This document shows, in pieces, positions 1-7,494 of a DNA stretch of 64,000 nucleotides; position 1 is the first letter of the stretch, and every line of letters begins with the position of its first letter. Made by a program: the position numbers and the translations under genes. Source of the DNA: Halolamina pelagica (GTDB lineage: Archaea > Halobacteriota > Halobacteria > Halobacteriales > Haloferacaceae); the NCBI RefSeq assembly GCF_900115675.1, contig NZ_FOXI01000004.1, positions 238,033 to 302,032 of the forward strand, in the 5' to 3' direction. The notes under the pieces were generated by a model. The model was not told the origin of the DNA and ran no database searches. It worked only from the letters and a program-made list of their open reading frames with translations.

Positions 1-303
1 CGCCGCTCCCGTCCCCCTCCTCCGCGTTCCAGAAGTCGTGCATCGTCGTCGTCACCACCGCGAGGAACGTCGCCGCCGCGGCGGTCGCGAGCCGCGGGAG
101 CCGCCAGAGCGCGATCCCCAGCCCCGCGGCGACCATCGACCCCGACGCGAGTGGGGCGAGCGTCTCGGGCATCGGCACGCCGGCGGACTCGGCGTACTCG
201 ACGGTGTCCTCCATGTCCCGGAAGTCCTCGGTGGCTTGCAGCGCGAGTCCGAGGCCGAGCGCGACGCGGCCGAGTCGCGAGAGTGAACGGTCGTCGTCCG
301 TCA
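1..303 (-). CDS. DoxX-like membrane protein (partial, runs off the left edge)
   Basis: The complementary strand is open from an ATG at 303 to the window edge and gives about 100 residues starting MTDDDRSLSRLGRVALG. A first hydrophobic helix (about residues 10-25) is followed by a short loop with GVPMPETLAPL, a second helix and a third segment leading to MHDFW. The loop after helix 1 and the HDFW-type motif are typical of the small four-helix DoxX family, whose members are often linked to redox or sulfur chemistry but have no single established reaction. The C-terminus lies outside the window. A T-rich box on the minus strand near 326-336 could be its promoter. The family call rests on motif resemblance only. 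Confidence 0.7.
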
Positions 304-392
304 TGCGTGACAGTTTCCGGGCGACGACCAAAAGCGTGACTGCGGCGTCGGCGACGCCGCGCACGTGCGCTGATCGGCCGAATTCGCAGGGA

Positions 393-1145
393 TCAGTCGA
401 GCTCGAACGTGATCCGCTCCTCCTTGCTGCCCTTCGTCTCCCGACCGGTGACCGTCACCGCGCCGATCTCCTCGGTGTTCGAGACGTGCGTACCCGCGCA
501 GGCGGTGCGGTCGAACGGCTCCGAACTGTCCGGCGCGCCGCCGATCTCGACGATCCGGATCTCCGTGATCGAGTCCGGCAGCAGCGAGAGGCGCGTTCGC
601 TCGGGGTCGAGTTCGTCCTCCGCGGTCTCGCGATCCAGCACGTACCACTCCACGGACCGGCCCTGCTCGACCAGTTCGTTCATCCGGTCCTCGACGTGCT
701 GGAGTTCGTCGTCGTGGAAGCGCTCGTAGGCGCAGTCGAGCGTCGCCTTGTGTGCGCGGACCTGGTTGCCGGTCGTCTCCGCGTCGTACTCCTCGAGCAG
801 CAGCGCCGACAGCAGGTGCTGGGCCGTGTGGTAGCGCATGTGGCTGGACCGTCGCTCCCAGTCGAGTTCGCCGGTGACCGTCGACCCGGCCTCGGGGAGT
901 TCGTCCTCGTCGACGCCCGCCCCGGGTTCGAGGTAGTGGTGGATCCCGTCGTGTTTCTGTACGTCGACGACGTTCCAGGCGCGGCCGTCGGGGTCGGTGA
1001 TGGTGCCGTGATCGGCGGGCTGGCCGCCGCCCTCGGGGTAGAAGTGGGTGCGGTCCAGTACGACGCGGTCGTCGCCGACGGTCCGCTCGACGGTCGCCTC
1101 GAACTCCCGGACGGTAGAGTCCTCGAGATAGCGCTGCTCGGTCAT
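393..1145 (-). CDS. alaX: Alanyl-tRNA editing protein AlaX
   Basis: A 250-residue protein matching free-standing AlaX, a cytosolic deacylase that hydrolyses mischarged Ser- or Gly-tRNA(Ala). The N-terminal beta-barrel part carries the GGGQP motif (residues 39-43). The zinc-binding editing domain has HTAQH (His106, His110) and CAGTH (Cys216, His220), the four metal ligands expected for an active enzyme. An upstream extension is open, but it is Arg-rich and not halophile-like, so the ATG at 1145 is preferred. It faces the HD-domain gene divergently across about 190 bases. The size fits the mid-length AlaX group with both the barrel and the editing domain. Confidence 0.9.
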   Translation of the reverse strand: MTEQRYLEDSTVREFEATVERTVGDDRVVLDRTHFYPEGGGQPADHGTITDPDGRAWNVVDVQKHDGIHHYLEPGAGVDEDELPEAGSTVTGELDWERRSSHMRYHTAQHLLSALLLEEYDAETTGNQVRAHKATLDCAYERFHDDELQHVEDRMNELVEQGRSVEWYVLDRETAEDELDPERTRLSLLPDSITEIRIVEIGGAPDSSEPFDRTACAGTHVSNTEEIGAVTVTGRETKGSKEERITFELD

Positions 1146-1325
1146 ACGGCTGGGGTGCGCCCCGACGCACCTAACGGTTCGGTCCGCAGCAAGGTTGCGG
1201 GGCGACCGATCCGGTCGATCGGCCGACGACGAGCCGAGACCGCCAGTTTCCCGGTCCCGCAACGACTAAGAGCGGAACGGTCCTCCCTTCCGATAATGAA
1301 CTACGCACGCTGTACAACCGGACCT

Positions 1326-1333
1326 GGAGGGGG
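1326..1333 (+). promoter_or_regulatory. Strong Shine-Dalgarno site of the HD-domain gene
   Basis: The purine run GGAGGGGG ends three bases before the ATG at 1337 and contains a perfect GGAGG complement to the 16S rRNA tail. Such a site is uncommon in this window, where most starts look leaderless, so it fixes the start and suggests this gene has a real 5-prime leader. Confidence 0.6.
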
Positions 1334-1336
1334 ACC

Positions 1337-2032
1337 ATGGGCGTCGAGATAAGGGACGCGCCGGTCTCCGCCGAGGAGTTCGCCGCGATGGAGGAGTTCG
1401 TCCACGACTACCTCGCCGCGAGCGTCGAGAGCGAGGACGACGGCGGCCGGATGCGCTGGTACCCGTGGCACTCCGCGGACTACCGGTTCAACCACATCCG
1501 GAACGTCGTCGAGATCGCGACCCGCATCGCGGAGGCGGAGGGCGCGAACGTCCACGTCGTCCGCGTGGCCGCCGTGTTCCACGACGTGTCCAAACTCGAG
1601 GCCGAACAGGACCGCCACGCCGACGCCGGGGCCCGCGTCGCCCGCGAGTACCTCCAGAGCCGGGGGGACTTCCCGGACTCGTTCGTCGACGAGGTCTGTG
1701 GCGTCGTCGCCGACCACTCCTACCAGGGGCCGCTCTCGGACGTGTCCCTCGAGACGCAGTGCCTGATCGAGGGCGACGTGCTGGACAAGGTCGGCGCCAA
1801 CGGGACGGTCCTCATGCTGCTCCGGATGGGGTACGAGGCCCGCACCCACATGGACGCCGCGGAGATGGTCGACCGCGTGCTCGAACGCGGGAAGGAACAC
1901 TGCGAGCGCGTCCAGAGCGACACCGCCGAGTCGATCGGCCACCAGCGGCTCAAGCGCGTGAAGTGGTTCCGGGAGTGGCTGGAGGAGGAGGTCGCCGGTA
2001 TCAGCGAGGAGAGCCGGTCGACGGAGTTCTGA
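1337..2032 (+). CDS. HD-domain metal-dependent phosphohydrolase
   Basis: A 231-residue soluble protein with an HD fold. His53 (FNHIRNVV) is the likely first metal ligand and the signature HD pair is His82-Asp83 in FHDVSKLE. A later ADHSYQGP segment supplies a further ligand region. Proteins of this type hydrolyse phosphate esters or nucleotides, but the substrate cannot be read from the sequence. The start is supported by a strong GGAGG just upstream. An 18-codon frame starting at 1296 overlaps this start out of frame. It ends about 20 bases before the convergent epimerase gene. The superfamily is clear; the specific function is unknown. Confidence 0.8.
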   Translation: MGVEIRDAPVSAEEFAAMEEFVHDYLAASVESEDDGGRMRWYPWHSADYRFNHIRNVVEIATRIAEAEGANVHVVRVAAVFHDVSKLEAEQDRHADAGARVAREYLQSRGDFPDSFVDEVCGVVADHSYQGPLSDVSLETQCLIEGDVLDKVGANGTVLMLLRMGYEARTHMDAAEMVDRVLERGKEHCERVQSDTAESIGHQRLKRVKWFREWLEEEVAGISEESRSTEF

Positions 2033-2053
2033 GCCGTCGAGACGCCGGCGGTT

Positions 2054-3046
2054 TCAGAGCGTATCGAGCACCGAGAGCACCGCCTCCTCGTTCTCGCGGC
2101 CGGGGTCGTACTCCGCGCCGTCGCGGTCGGATTCGCGGTGCTCCGCGACGGTCCGGGCCATCGCCTCGTCGAGCGGCGTCGACGCCCAGCCGAGGTCGGC
2201 CAGTTTGTTCGTGTCCAGCAGGTGCGGGTAGTCCCGGTAGAGGACGAAGTCCTCGGGCGAGAGGCCGGCCGCGCCGAGTTCGCGCTCGCCCGCGTGGACA
2301 GCCTCGACCTCGGTGTCCATCGCGTCGGCCATCAGGTCCAGCATCTCGTCGATGGTGACCGCGCGCCGGTCGCCGACGTTGTAGAACTCGCCCGGCTCAC
2401 CCTCCTCGGCGACGATGCGGAGCGCGCTGGCGACGTCCTCGACGTACGCGCGGTGCCAGAGGTTCTGTCCGTCGCCCGGGACGACCACGCGGTCGTAGTT
2501 GTCCACGCGATCGAGCCAGTAGTCCATCCGCTCTGTGTAGTCGTGGGGGCCGTAGATGATGCAGGGCCGGACGGACATCGCGTTGACGCCGTCCTCGGCG
2601 GCCTCGACGACCTTCCGGTCGCCCTCGGCCTTGCGGTTGCCGTAGGTCTCGCCGGAGTCGTCGACGGCCTGCTCCTCGGTGCAGGGCCGCATCGGCGTCT
2701 CCTCCTCACGTTTGGGGATCTCCTCCTCGCCGTAGGCGTCGCCGGAGGAGATGTAGACGTAGCCGTCCACGTCCGCGAACACGTCGGTCGCGATCGCCAC
2801 GTCCGCGGGGTAGTAGGCCACGCAGTCGATGACGATGTCGGGTTCGACCGACAGTTTGGCGGCCTTCAGGTCGGTCTCGTCCCGGCGGTCGCCCTCGACG
2901 TGGTCGACGCCCTCGCGGTCCGCGAAGGGGTTGTCGTGGTTGCCGCGGTTGAAGATGGTGACGTGGTAGTCGTGATCGAGCAGTTCCTCGACGGTGTGGC
3001 GGCCGACGAACCGGGTGCCGCCGACGACGAGCGCGCTGTCGGACAT
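2054..3046 (-). CDS. NAD-dependent epimerase/dehydratase (extended SDR), copy 1
   Basis: A 330-residue extended short-chain dehydrogenase/reductase. The N-terminal Rossmann motif GGTRFVG follows the first beta strand at residues 9-15. An Asp-containing patch (VEGDRRDETDL) follows the nucleotide-binding half, and a Tyr-Gly-Asn-Arg-Lys segment (YGNRKAEGD) gives the catalytic YxxxK-like pair. The C-terminal half carries substrate-binding segments such as VRPCIIYGPHDY and FYNVGD. The protein probably acts on a nucleotide sugar or similar metabolite. A close paralogue of identical length lies at 32666-33658. The start at MSDSALVV is chosen because the upstream extension is not halophile-like. Confidence 0.85.
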   Translation of the reverse strand: MSDSALVVGGTRFVGRHTVEELLDHDYHVTIFNRGNHDNPFADREGVDHVEGDRRDETDLKAAKLSVEPDIVIDCVAYYPADVAIATDVFADVDGYVYISSGDAYGEEEIPKREEETPMRPCTEEQAVDDSGETYGNRKAEGDRKVVEAAEDGVNAMSVRPCIIYGPHDYTERMDYWLDRVDNYDRVVVPGDGQNLWHRAYVEDVASALRIVAEEGEPGEFYNVGDRRAVTIDEMLDLMADAMDTEVEAVHAGERELGAAGLSPEDFVLYRDYPHLLDTNKLADLGWASTPLDEAMARTVAEHRESDRDGAEYDPGRENEEAVLSVLDTL

Positions 3047-3160
3047 GGCCGGGCGTTCGTGGGCGAAGGGGAAAGCGTCCCGGAAGCCGGGCATCCGTTC
3101 GTTCGACCGGTTCGACACGCACGCCGTCCCCGTTCGCTTTCGGACGACGACAACCGCCGC

Positions 3161-3181
3161 TATTTTCATGGCACGTGCCAT
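3161..3181 (+). promoter_or_regulatory. TATA-like box with adjoining 14-bp palindrome
   Basis: TATTTTC at 3161-3167 lies about 30 bases before the ATG at 3196 and is directly followed by the perfect palindrome ATGGCACGTGCCAT (3168-3181). The symmetric site therefore sits between the putative TATA box and the transcription start, a position where a bound dimer would block initiation. The regulator is unknown. Confidence 0.45.
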
Positions 3182-3195
3182 CAAACAACAGAGCG

Positions 3196-3498
3196 ATGAC
3201 CACCTACACGCTCGTCGTCCGCGAGACGAGCAGCCACGACGGCGTCGACGCCGACGTCCTCGACGAGGACGGGTTCATCGAGACGACCACGCAGTTCAGC
3301 TACGGCGATTACGGCGTCCACTCCGAGCGCGAGGACGACCGACCGGACCGAATCGAGGAGGAGTTCACGGTCGAGGCGGGCAGCATCGACGTCCAACTCG
3401 AACGGAACGGCCACACGTTCGCCTTCCGCGCGCTCGCCGACGGCGAGGAGGCCGCCCGCGTCGAGATATCGGACGCCGACTGGGACCTCCAGGCCTGA
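3196..3498 (+). CDS. Small acidic hypothetical protein
   Basis: A 100-residue, very acidic, soluble protein with alternating hydrophobic/charged stretches (MTTYTLVVRETSS at the start, then VEAGSIDVQLERNGHTFAFRA) that suggest a small beta-rich fold. There are no cysteines, membrane segments or known motifs. The ATG at 3196 is preferred over an in-frame ATG at 3175 because the latter overlaps the palindrome and sits too close to the TATA-like box. It is convergent with the threonine synthase-like gene, 14 bases away. The function is not recognised. Confidence 0.7.
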   Translation: MTTYTLVVRETSSHDGVDADVLDEDGFIETTTQFSYGDYGVHSEREDDRPDRIEEEFTVEAGSIDVQLERNGHTFAFRALADGEEAARVEISDADWDLQA

Positions 3499-3512
3499 CG
3501 CCGGCCAACTGT

Positions 3513-4706
3513 TCAGACGCCCTGGCCCATCAGGTGGCTCCGGAGCACGTCCGGCGCCTTCGTCGCCGCCTCGGTGTTCAGGACCACCGCCTCGTCCTCA
3601 CTTCCCAGTGTGCCATCCTCGGCGAGCGCCCACAGGCCCGCCGCGGCGACGCCGCCGGCCAGTCCCACCTCGACCGTCTCGGTCGAGGCCACCGCGACCG
3701 CACTCTCCAGCGCGTCGGGGTCCTCGACGGTCAGCGCCTCGCCGCCGGTCTCTCGGATCGCGGCCAGCGCCAGCGGGCCGCCCGGCGGGTCCGCGACTTC
3801 GAGTTCGCCGACGATCGTGTCCGGCGTCTCCCACGGCTCGGTGTCGTCCCGGCCGGCCTGCCACGCAGCCGCGATGGGCGCACAGCCGTCGGCCTGGACG
3901 GCGTACACCGGCGGCAGGTCGTCGATCAGCCCCAGTTCCACGCACTCCCGGAGGCCGTCGACGACGCCGACGACGAGTTCGCCCGTGCCCGCGGGGAGGA
4001 CGACGGCGTCCGGCGCGTCCCAGTCCCGATCCGCGAGGAGTTCGTAGGCGACCGTCTTCAGCCCGTCGTGGCGGAACGGCGAGGCGAACGCGCCCAGGTC
4101 GACGTAGTCGGACTGGAGCTCCTCGGTGAGCGCGTTGACGGCGTCGCCGAGCCGGCCGGGGACGACCTTCATCTCGCCGCCGTGGACGTTCACCATCGCC
4201 TTGTTCGAGAACGGCGAGCGCGTCGGGACGAACGCGTAGGAGCGCAGGTCAACCTGGCCGGCGTAGGCCGCCATCGACTGGCCGGCGTTGCCCGGCGAGG
4301 CGCAGGCGACGAGCTCCGCGCCGGACGCGTCGGCCGCGGTCACCGCGACGGCGAGCCCGCGGTCGAGCACGGAACCGGTCGGGTTGCGCGCCTCGTCTTT
4401 GATCGCGACCCCACCGAGGCCGAGTTCGTCGGCGAGGCGGGGGGCGTCGACGCTCGGGGTCCCGCCCTCGGCGGCCGAGAGCGCCGAGTCGGCCTCGAAG
4501 GGGAGTACCGTGTCGCGATCCCAGGCTCGCGGGCCCGCGCGCACCGCGTCGGGGTCGACGCCGTCGAGGTCGTACTCCGGCCGGCGTGGCGCGCCGCAGT
4601 CCGGGCACGGGCCGGCGCCGGCGATGGCCGCCGGCTCGGCGTCATCGGCGGCGAGGCTGGCGCCGCAGTCGGTGCAGACGAGTCCGACGAACGCGTCGCT
4701 GAACAT
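3513..4706 (-). CDS. Threonine synthase-like fold-type II PLP protein lacking the PLP lysine
   Basis: A 397-residue protein clearly related to threonine synthase. A zinc-ribbon-like N-terminus (Cys11, Cys14, Cys34, Cys37) is followed by the KDEARNPTGS segment, a phosphate-loop-like SPGNAGQS (137-144) and LPAGTGEL in the second half. In active enzymes the segment reads NPTGSFKDRG and the lysine binds PLP as a Schiff base. Here it reads NPTGSVLDRG, with Leu114 (codon CTC, 4365-4367) in the lysine position. The frame is intact and acidic throughout, so this looks like a maintained protein rather than decay. It may be a catalytically inactive paralogue or regulator. It is divergent from the thiolase gene across an inverted-repeat region. 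Confidence 0.8.
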   Translation of the reverse strand: MFSDAFVGLVCTDCGASLAADDAEPAAIAGAGPCPDCGAPRRPEYDLDGVDPDAVRAGPRAWDRDTVLPFEADSALSAAEGGTPSVDAPRLADELGLGGVAIKDEARNPTGSVLDRGLAVAVTAADASGAELVACASPGNAGQSMAAYAGQVDLRSYAFVPTRSPFSNKAMVNVHGGEMKVVPGRLGDAVNALTEELQSDYVDLGAFASPFRHDGLKTVAYELLADRDWDAPDAVVLPAGTGELVVGVVDGLRECVELGLIDDLPPVYAVQADGCAPIAAAWQAGRDDTEPWETPDTIVGELEVADPPGGPLALAAIRETGGEALTVEDPDALESAVAVASTETVEVGLAGGVAAAGLWALAEDGTLGSEDEAVVLNTEAATKAPDVLRSHLMGQGV

Positions 4707-4734
4707 GCGTCGACCCTGGAACCGGTCCGGGAAG

Positions 4735-4782
4735 GGCCTGCCGGAATGCCGACGACTCCGCGCTCGTCGACTCCGGCAGGCC
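4735..4782. repeat. Inverted repeat in the divergent promoter region
   Basis: GGCCTGCCGGA (4735-4745) is perfectly complementary to TCCGGCAGGCC (4772-4782), and a smaller nested pair, CGACGA (4750-4755) with TCGTCG (4764-4769), lies inside. The right arm abuts the TATA-like CTTTAGC (4782-4788) of the thiolase gene. A regulatory site for one or both flanking genes is the simplest reading. Confidence 0.5.
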
Positions 4783-4810
4783 TTTAGCCGAACACCGTTA
4801 ATTCACACAC

Positions 4811-5989
4811 ATGAATGGCGTGCGCGTGGCCGGCGTGGGGCTCACCCACTTCGGCTCGCACCCCGAACGGACCGGCCGCGACCTGTTCGCCGAGGCGGCG
4901 CTGAACGCGCGGGACGACGCCGGCGTCCCGCTCGACGACGTCGAACAGTTGAACGTCGGCAACTTCGCCGGCTCGCTGCTGGAGGGGCAGGGCCACACGG
5001 CGCCGCTGCTGGCCGAGGCCGCGGGCCTCGACTGTCCGGCGACGCGCTACGAGGAGGCCTGCGCGTCGGCCGGCGTCGCGGTCCGCGAGGCGGTCCGGGC
5101 CGTCCGCTCGGGCGAGGCCGACGTCGTGCTCGCCGGCGGGATGGAGCGGATGACCAACAACGACACCCCGGAGACGACCGAGGCGCTCGCGATCGCCGCC
5201 GACGAGCTGTTCGAGATCCGCGCCGGGGTCACCTTCCCCGGCGCGTACGCGCTGATGGCGACGGCCTACGCAGAGGCGTTCGACGTGGACGAGGAGACCC
5301 TGAAAACCGACCTCGCGAACGTCGCGTCGAAGAACCACGACAACGCGCTCCCCAACGAGTACGCGCAGTACCAGCGCGAGATCTCCGTCGAACAGGCGCT
5401 CGACGCCCCGCCGGTCGCGGAGCCGCTGGGACTGTTCGACTGCTGTCCGGTCACCGACGGGGCCTCGGCGGTCGTCCTCGTGAGCGAGGAGTACGCGGCC
5501 GACCACGACCTCTCCGCGGACGTGGCGGTCGTCGGTACCGGACAGGGGACCGACCGGATGGCGCTGCAGGACCGCGAGTACCTCGCCCGGACGCCCGCGG
5601 CCGACGACGCCGCGGCGATGGCCTACGACGACGCGGGCATCGACGCCGCCGACGTGGACGTGGCGGAGGTCCACGACTGCTTCACGATCGCCGAGGTGCT
5701 CGCGATCGAGTCCCTCGGCTTCTACGAGCCCGGCGAGGGCCTCGGCGCGGCCCGGCGCGGCGAGACCCGGGCCGACGGCGAACTCCCCGTCAACCTCTCG
5801 GGGGGCCTGAAGGCGAAGGGCCACCCCGTCGGCGCGACCGGCGGCTCACAGATCGCGGAGATGACGCGACTGCTCAGGGGTGACCACCCCAACAGCGACG
5901 AGGTGCCGGACGCCGAGGTCGGCGTGACCCACAACGCGGGTGGCACGGTCGCGTCTGCAGTCGTCCACGTGCTGGAGGTGGCAGAATGA
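4811..5989 (+). CDS. Thiolase family protein (acetyl-CoA C-acetyltransferase type)
   Basis: A 392-residue archaeal thiolase of the SCP-x-like branch. The nucleophilic cysteine is Cys84 in EEACASAG, with VHDCFT near residue 286 and the histidine motif KGHPVGATG near residue 337. The C-terminal HNAGGT segment replaces the second-cysteine loop of bacterial thiolases, as in archaeal acetoacetyl-CoA thiolases. It likely condenses or cleaves acyl-CoA, either for the mevalonate pathway or for acyl-CoA degradation. Its stop overlaps the start of the DUF35 partner (ATGA), so the two are translationally coupled. A TATA-like CTTTAGC lies 23-29 bases upstream. Confidence 0.9.
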   Translation: MNGVRVAGVGLTHFGSHPERTGRDLFAEAALNARDDAGVPLDDVEQLNVGNFAGSLLEGQGHTAPLLAEAAGLDCPATRYEEACASAGVAVREAVRAVRSGEADVVLAGGMERMTNNDTPETTEALAIAADELFEIRAGVTFPGAYALMATAYAEAFDVDEETLKTDLANVASKNHDNALPNEYAQYQREISVEQALDAPPVAEPLGLFDCCPVTDGASAVVLVSEEYAADHDLSADVAVVGTGQGTDRMALQDREYLARTPAADDAAAMAYDDAGIDAADVDVAEVHDCFTIAEVLAIESLGFYEPGEGLGAARRGETRADGELPVNLSGGLKAKGHPVGATGGSQIAEMTRLLRGDHPNSDEVPDAEVGVTHNAGGTVASAVVHVLEVAE

Positions 5990-6357
5990 GTGACGCCGGC
6001 TTCGACGAGTGGCTCCACGCCTTCGTCGCCGACGACGGCTACTACCTCGCCTGCGAGAACGGCCACGGCCACCTGCCGCCGCGGCGGGTCTGCCCGGACT
6101 GTGGCTCGACCGAGTTCGCCGAGGAGTCCCTGCCCGAGACGGGAACCGTCGCGGCGGTCACGACCGTCCACGTCCCGGCGCCGTCGTTCGAGGCGGACGC
6201 GCCCTACGACACCGTCGTCGCCGACTTCGGCGCCGTCCGGCTGACGGGCGTCGTCGACGCCGAGCCCGGAACGGTCGAGATCGGCGACGCTGTCGAACCC
6301 TCCGTGGGCGCGAGCGAGACGACCGGCGACGACGTGCTGGTGCTGCGCCCGGTCTAA
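5986..6357 (+). CDS. DUF35 zinc-ribbon/OB-fold partner of the thiolase
   Basis: A 123-residue protein with an N-terminal rubredoxin-like zinc ribbon (Cys23, Cys36, Cys39, with His27 or His29 possibly replacing the fourth cysteine) and a C-terminal OB fold. In archaea such proteins hold thiolase and HMG-CoA synthase together and help channel acetoacetyl-CoA. The four-base overlap with the thiolase supports the same role here. HMG-CoA synthase itself is not in the window, so the pair may serve mevalonate synthesis or another thiolase reaction. Confidence 0.88.
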   Translation: MSDAGFDEWLHAFVADDGYYLACENGHGHLPPRRVCPDCGSTEFAEESLPETGTVAAVTTVHVPAPSFEADAPYDTVVADFGAVRLTGVVDAEPGTVEIGDAVEPSVGASETTGDDVLVLRPV

Positions 6358-6371
6358 AAGGAGTCCCGTCG

Positions 6372-7391
6372 TTACTCCGCGTTCGCTTCGTTCTCCGTGG
6401 CCGCCTCGCCGGCCTCACCAGCCTCGTCCGGGTCGTACTCCCGGATCACCGAGTGGTCGTCGGGGAGTCCGCCGTCGAGCACGTAGTCGAGGAACGCGTC
6501 GGCGCGCTCGACGTGCGGGAGGAGCTTCGCGCGGTCGAACACGAGCAGTTCCGCGCCCGCGGCGCGGGCGAGCGCCTCGCCGTCGGCGACCGGGCTCATC
6601 TCCGTCTCGCGGCCCCAGACGATCGTCGTCGGCACGTCGAGGTCGGCGAGCGTGGCGCCGAGGTCGAGGTCGGTGTCGAGGTCGCCGGCGAGGAACCCGG
6701 CGGGCGCGAACCGCGCGTTCTCCTGGTGGGCGGTCCGCCACTCGTACTCGGCCCACTCCTCCTCGGGGCCGTCCGGGTCGGCGTAGCCGTGATCGGCGTT
6801 GAAGTAGTCGATCGCGGGCTCGGAGGTGACGGCGTTGAACAGCGCCTCGCCCACCAACGGCGACCGGACCAGTTCGCGCACCCACGTCCCGCCGCCGGGC
6901 CCGGTCGTCGTGGTCGGACAGACGAGCACGAACCGCGAGACGGGGACCTCCCGTGCCGCTGCGGCCGCGTAGGCAGCCGAGAGCGAGGAAGCGACCACGG
7001 CCGGGCCGTCGGCGTCGCCGAACTCGCCGAGGAACGACTCCACGAACGCCTCGTACAGCGGCGCGGAGTAGCGAACCGGCGGGCGGTCCGAGCGCCCGTA
7101 GCCCGGGAGGTCCGGGGCGATCACGTGGTACTCCCGGGCGAGTTCGTCGAACACCGCGCGCCACTCGCCCGACGAGCCGGCGGCGTTGACCCCGTGCAGG
7201 AGGACGAGATCCGGATCCGCCGGGTCCCCGGCCTCGGTGTAGGCGACGTTCATCCCGCGCCAGCGGTACGTACGCTGCATCCCGTCGAGCGCCGGCGGGA
7301 GGTCGCCGGCGTCGCGGCGGAGGAGGGCGTTCGTGGCCGCGGCGGCGCCGATCCCGAGGGTCGCGTAGCTGAGGGCGCGTCGGAGTTTCAT
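6372..7391 (-). CDS. Alpha/beta-fold hydrolase
   Basis: A 339-residue protein with a short hydrophobic N-terminal stretch (residues 8-22) that may anchor it or act as a signal. The hydrolase fold shows the oxyanion-hole motif LLHGVNAAG, APDLPGYGRSD, and a nucleophile elbow VVASSLSAAYAA, in which the usual GxSxG is changed to S-x-S type. A late aspartate region (PTTIVWGRETE) and a C-terminal HVERADAF histidine complete the catalytic set. The substrate is unknown. It converges on the DUF35 gene with only 14 bases between stops. Confidence 0.85.
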   Translation of the reverse strand: MKLRRALSYATLGIGAAAATNALLRRDAGDLPPALDGMQRTYRWRGMNVAYTEAGDPADPDLVLLHGVNAAGSSGEWRAVFDELAREYHVIAPDLPGYGRSDRPPVRYSAPLYEAFVESFLGEFGDADGPAVVASSLSAAYAAAAAREVPVSRFVLVCPTTTTGPGGGTWVRELVRSPLVGEALFNAVTSEPAIDYFNADHGYADPDGPEEEWAEYEWRTAHQENARFAPAGFLAGDLDTDLDLGATLADLDVPTTIVWGRETEMSPVADGEALARAAGAELLVFDRAKLLPHVERADAFLDYVLDGGLPDDHSVIREYDPDEAGEAGEAATENEANAE

Positions 7392-7462
7392 TCAGTCCCA
7401 GCTACGTGTTCCGGGTGCTTAACTCCACAGTTCCCGGCCGCTGCCAGGCGGTTCGATCGTGG

Positions 7463-7470
7463 ATTTTTTG
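7463..7470 (+). promoter_or_regulatory. TATA-like box of the DtxR-family regulator
   Basis: The T-run ATTTTTTG ends 25 bases before the ATG at 7495, the spacing expected for a leaderless archaeal transcript. The ACAAAACGTT stretch between box and start could hold an autoregulatory site, but no clear symmetric operator is visible. Confidence 0.5.
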
Positions 7471-7494
7471 ACGCGGTGAAACAAAACGTTCGAC

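Noticed and set aside
4735..4782. Transcription terminator
   Set aside because: The inverted repeat lies between divergent starts, so no transcript should end there; an operator is more likely.
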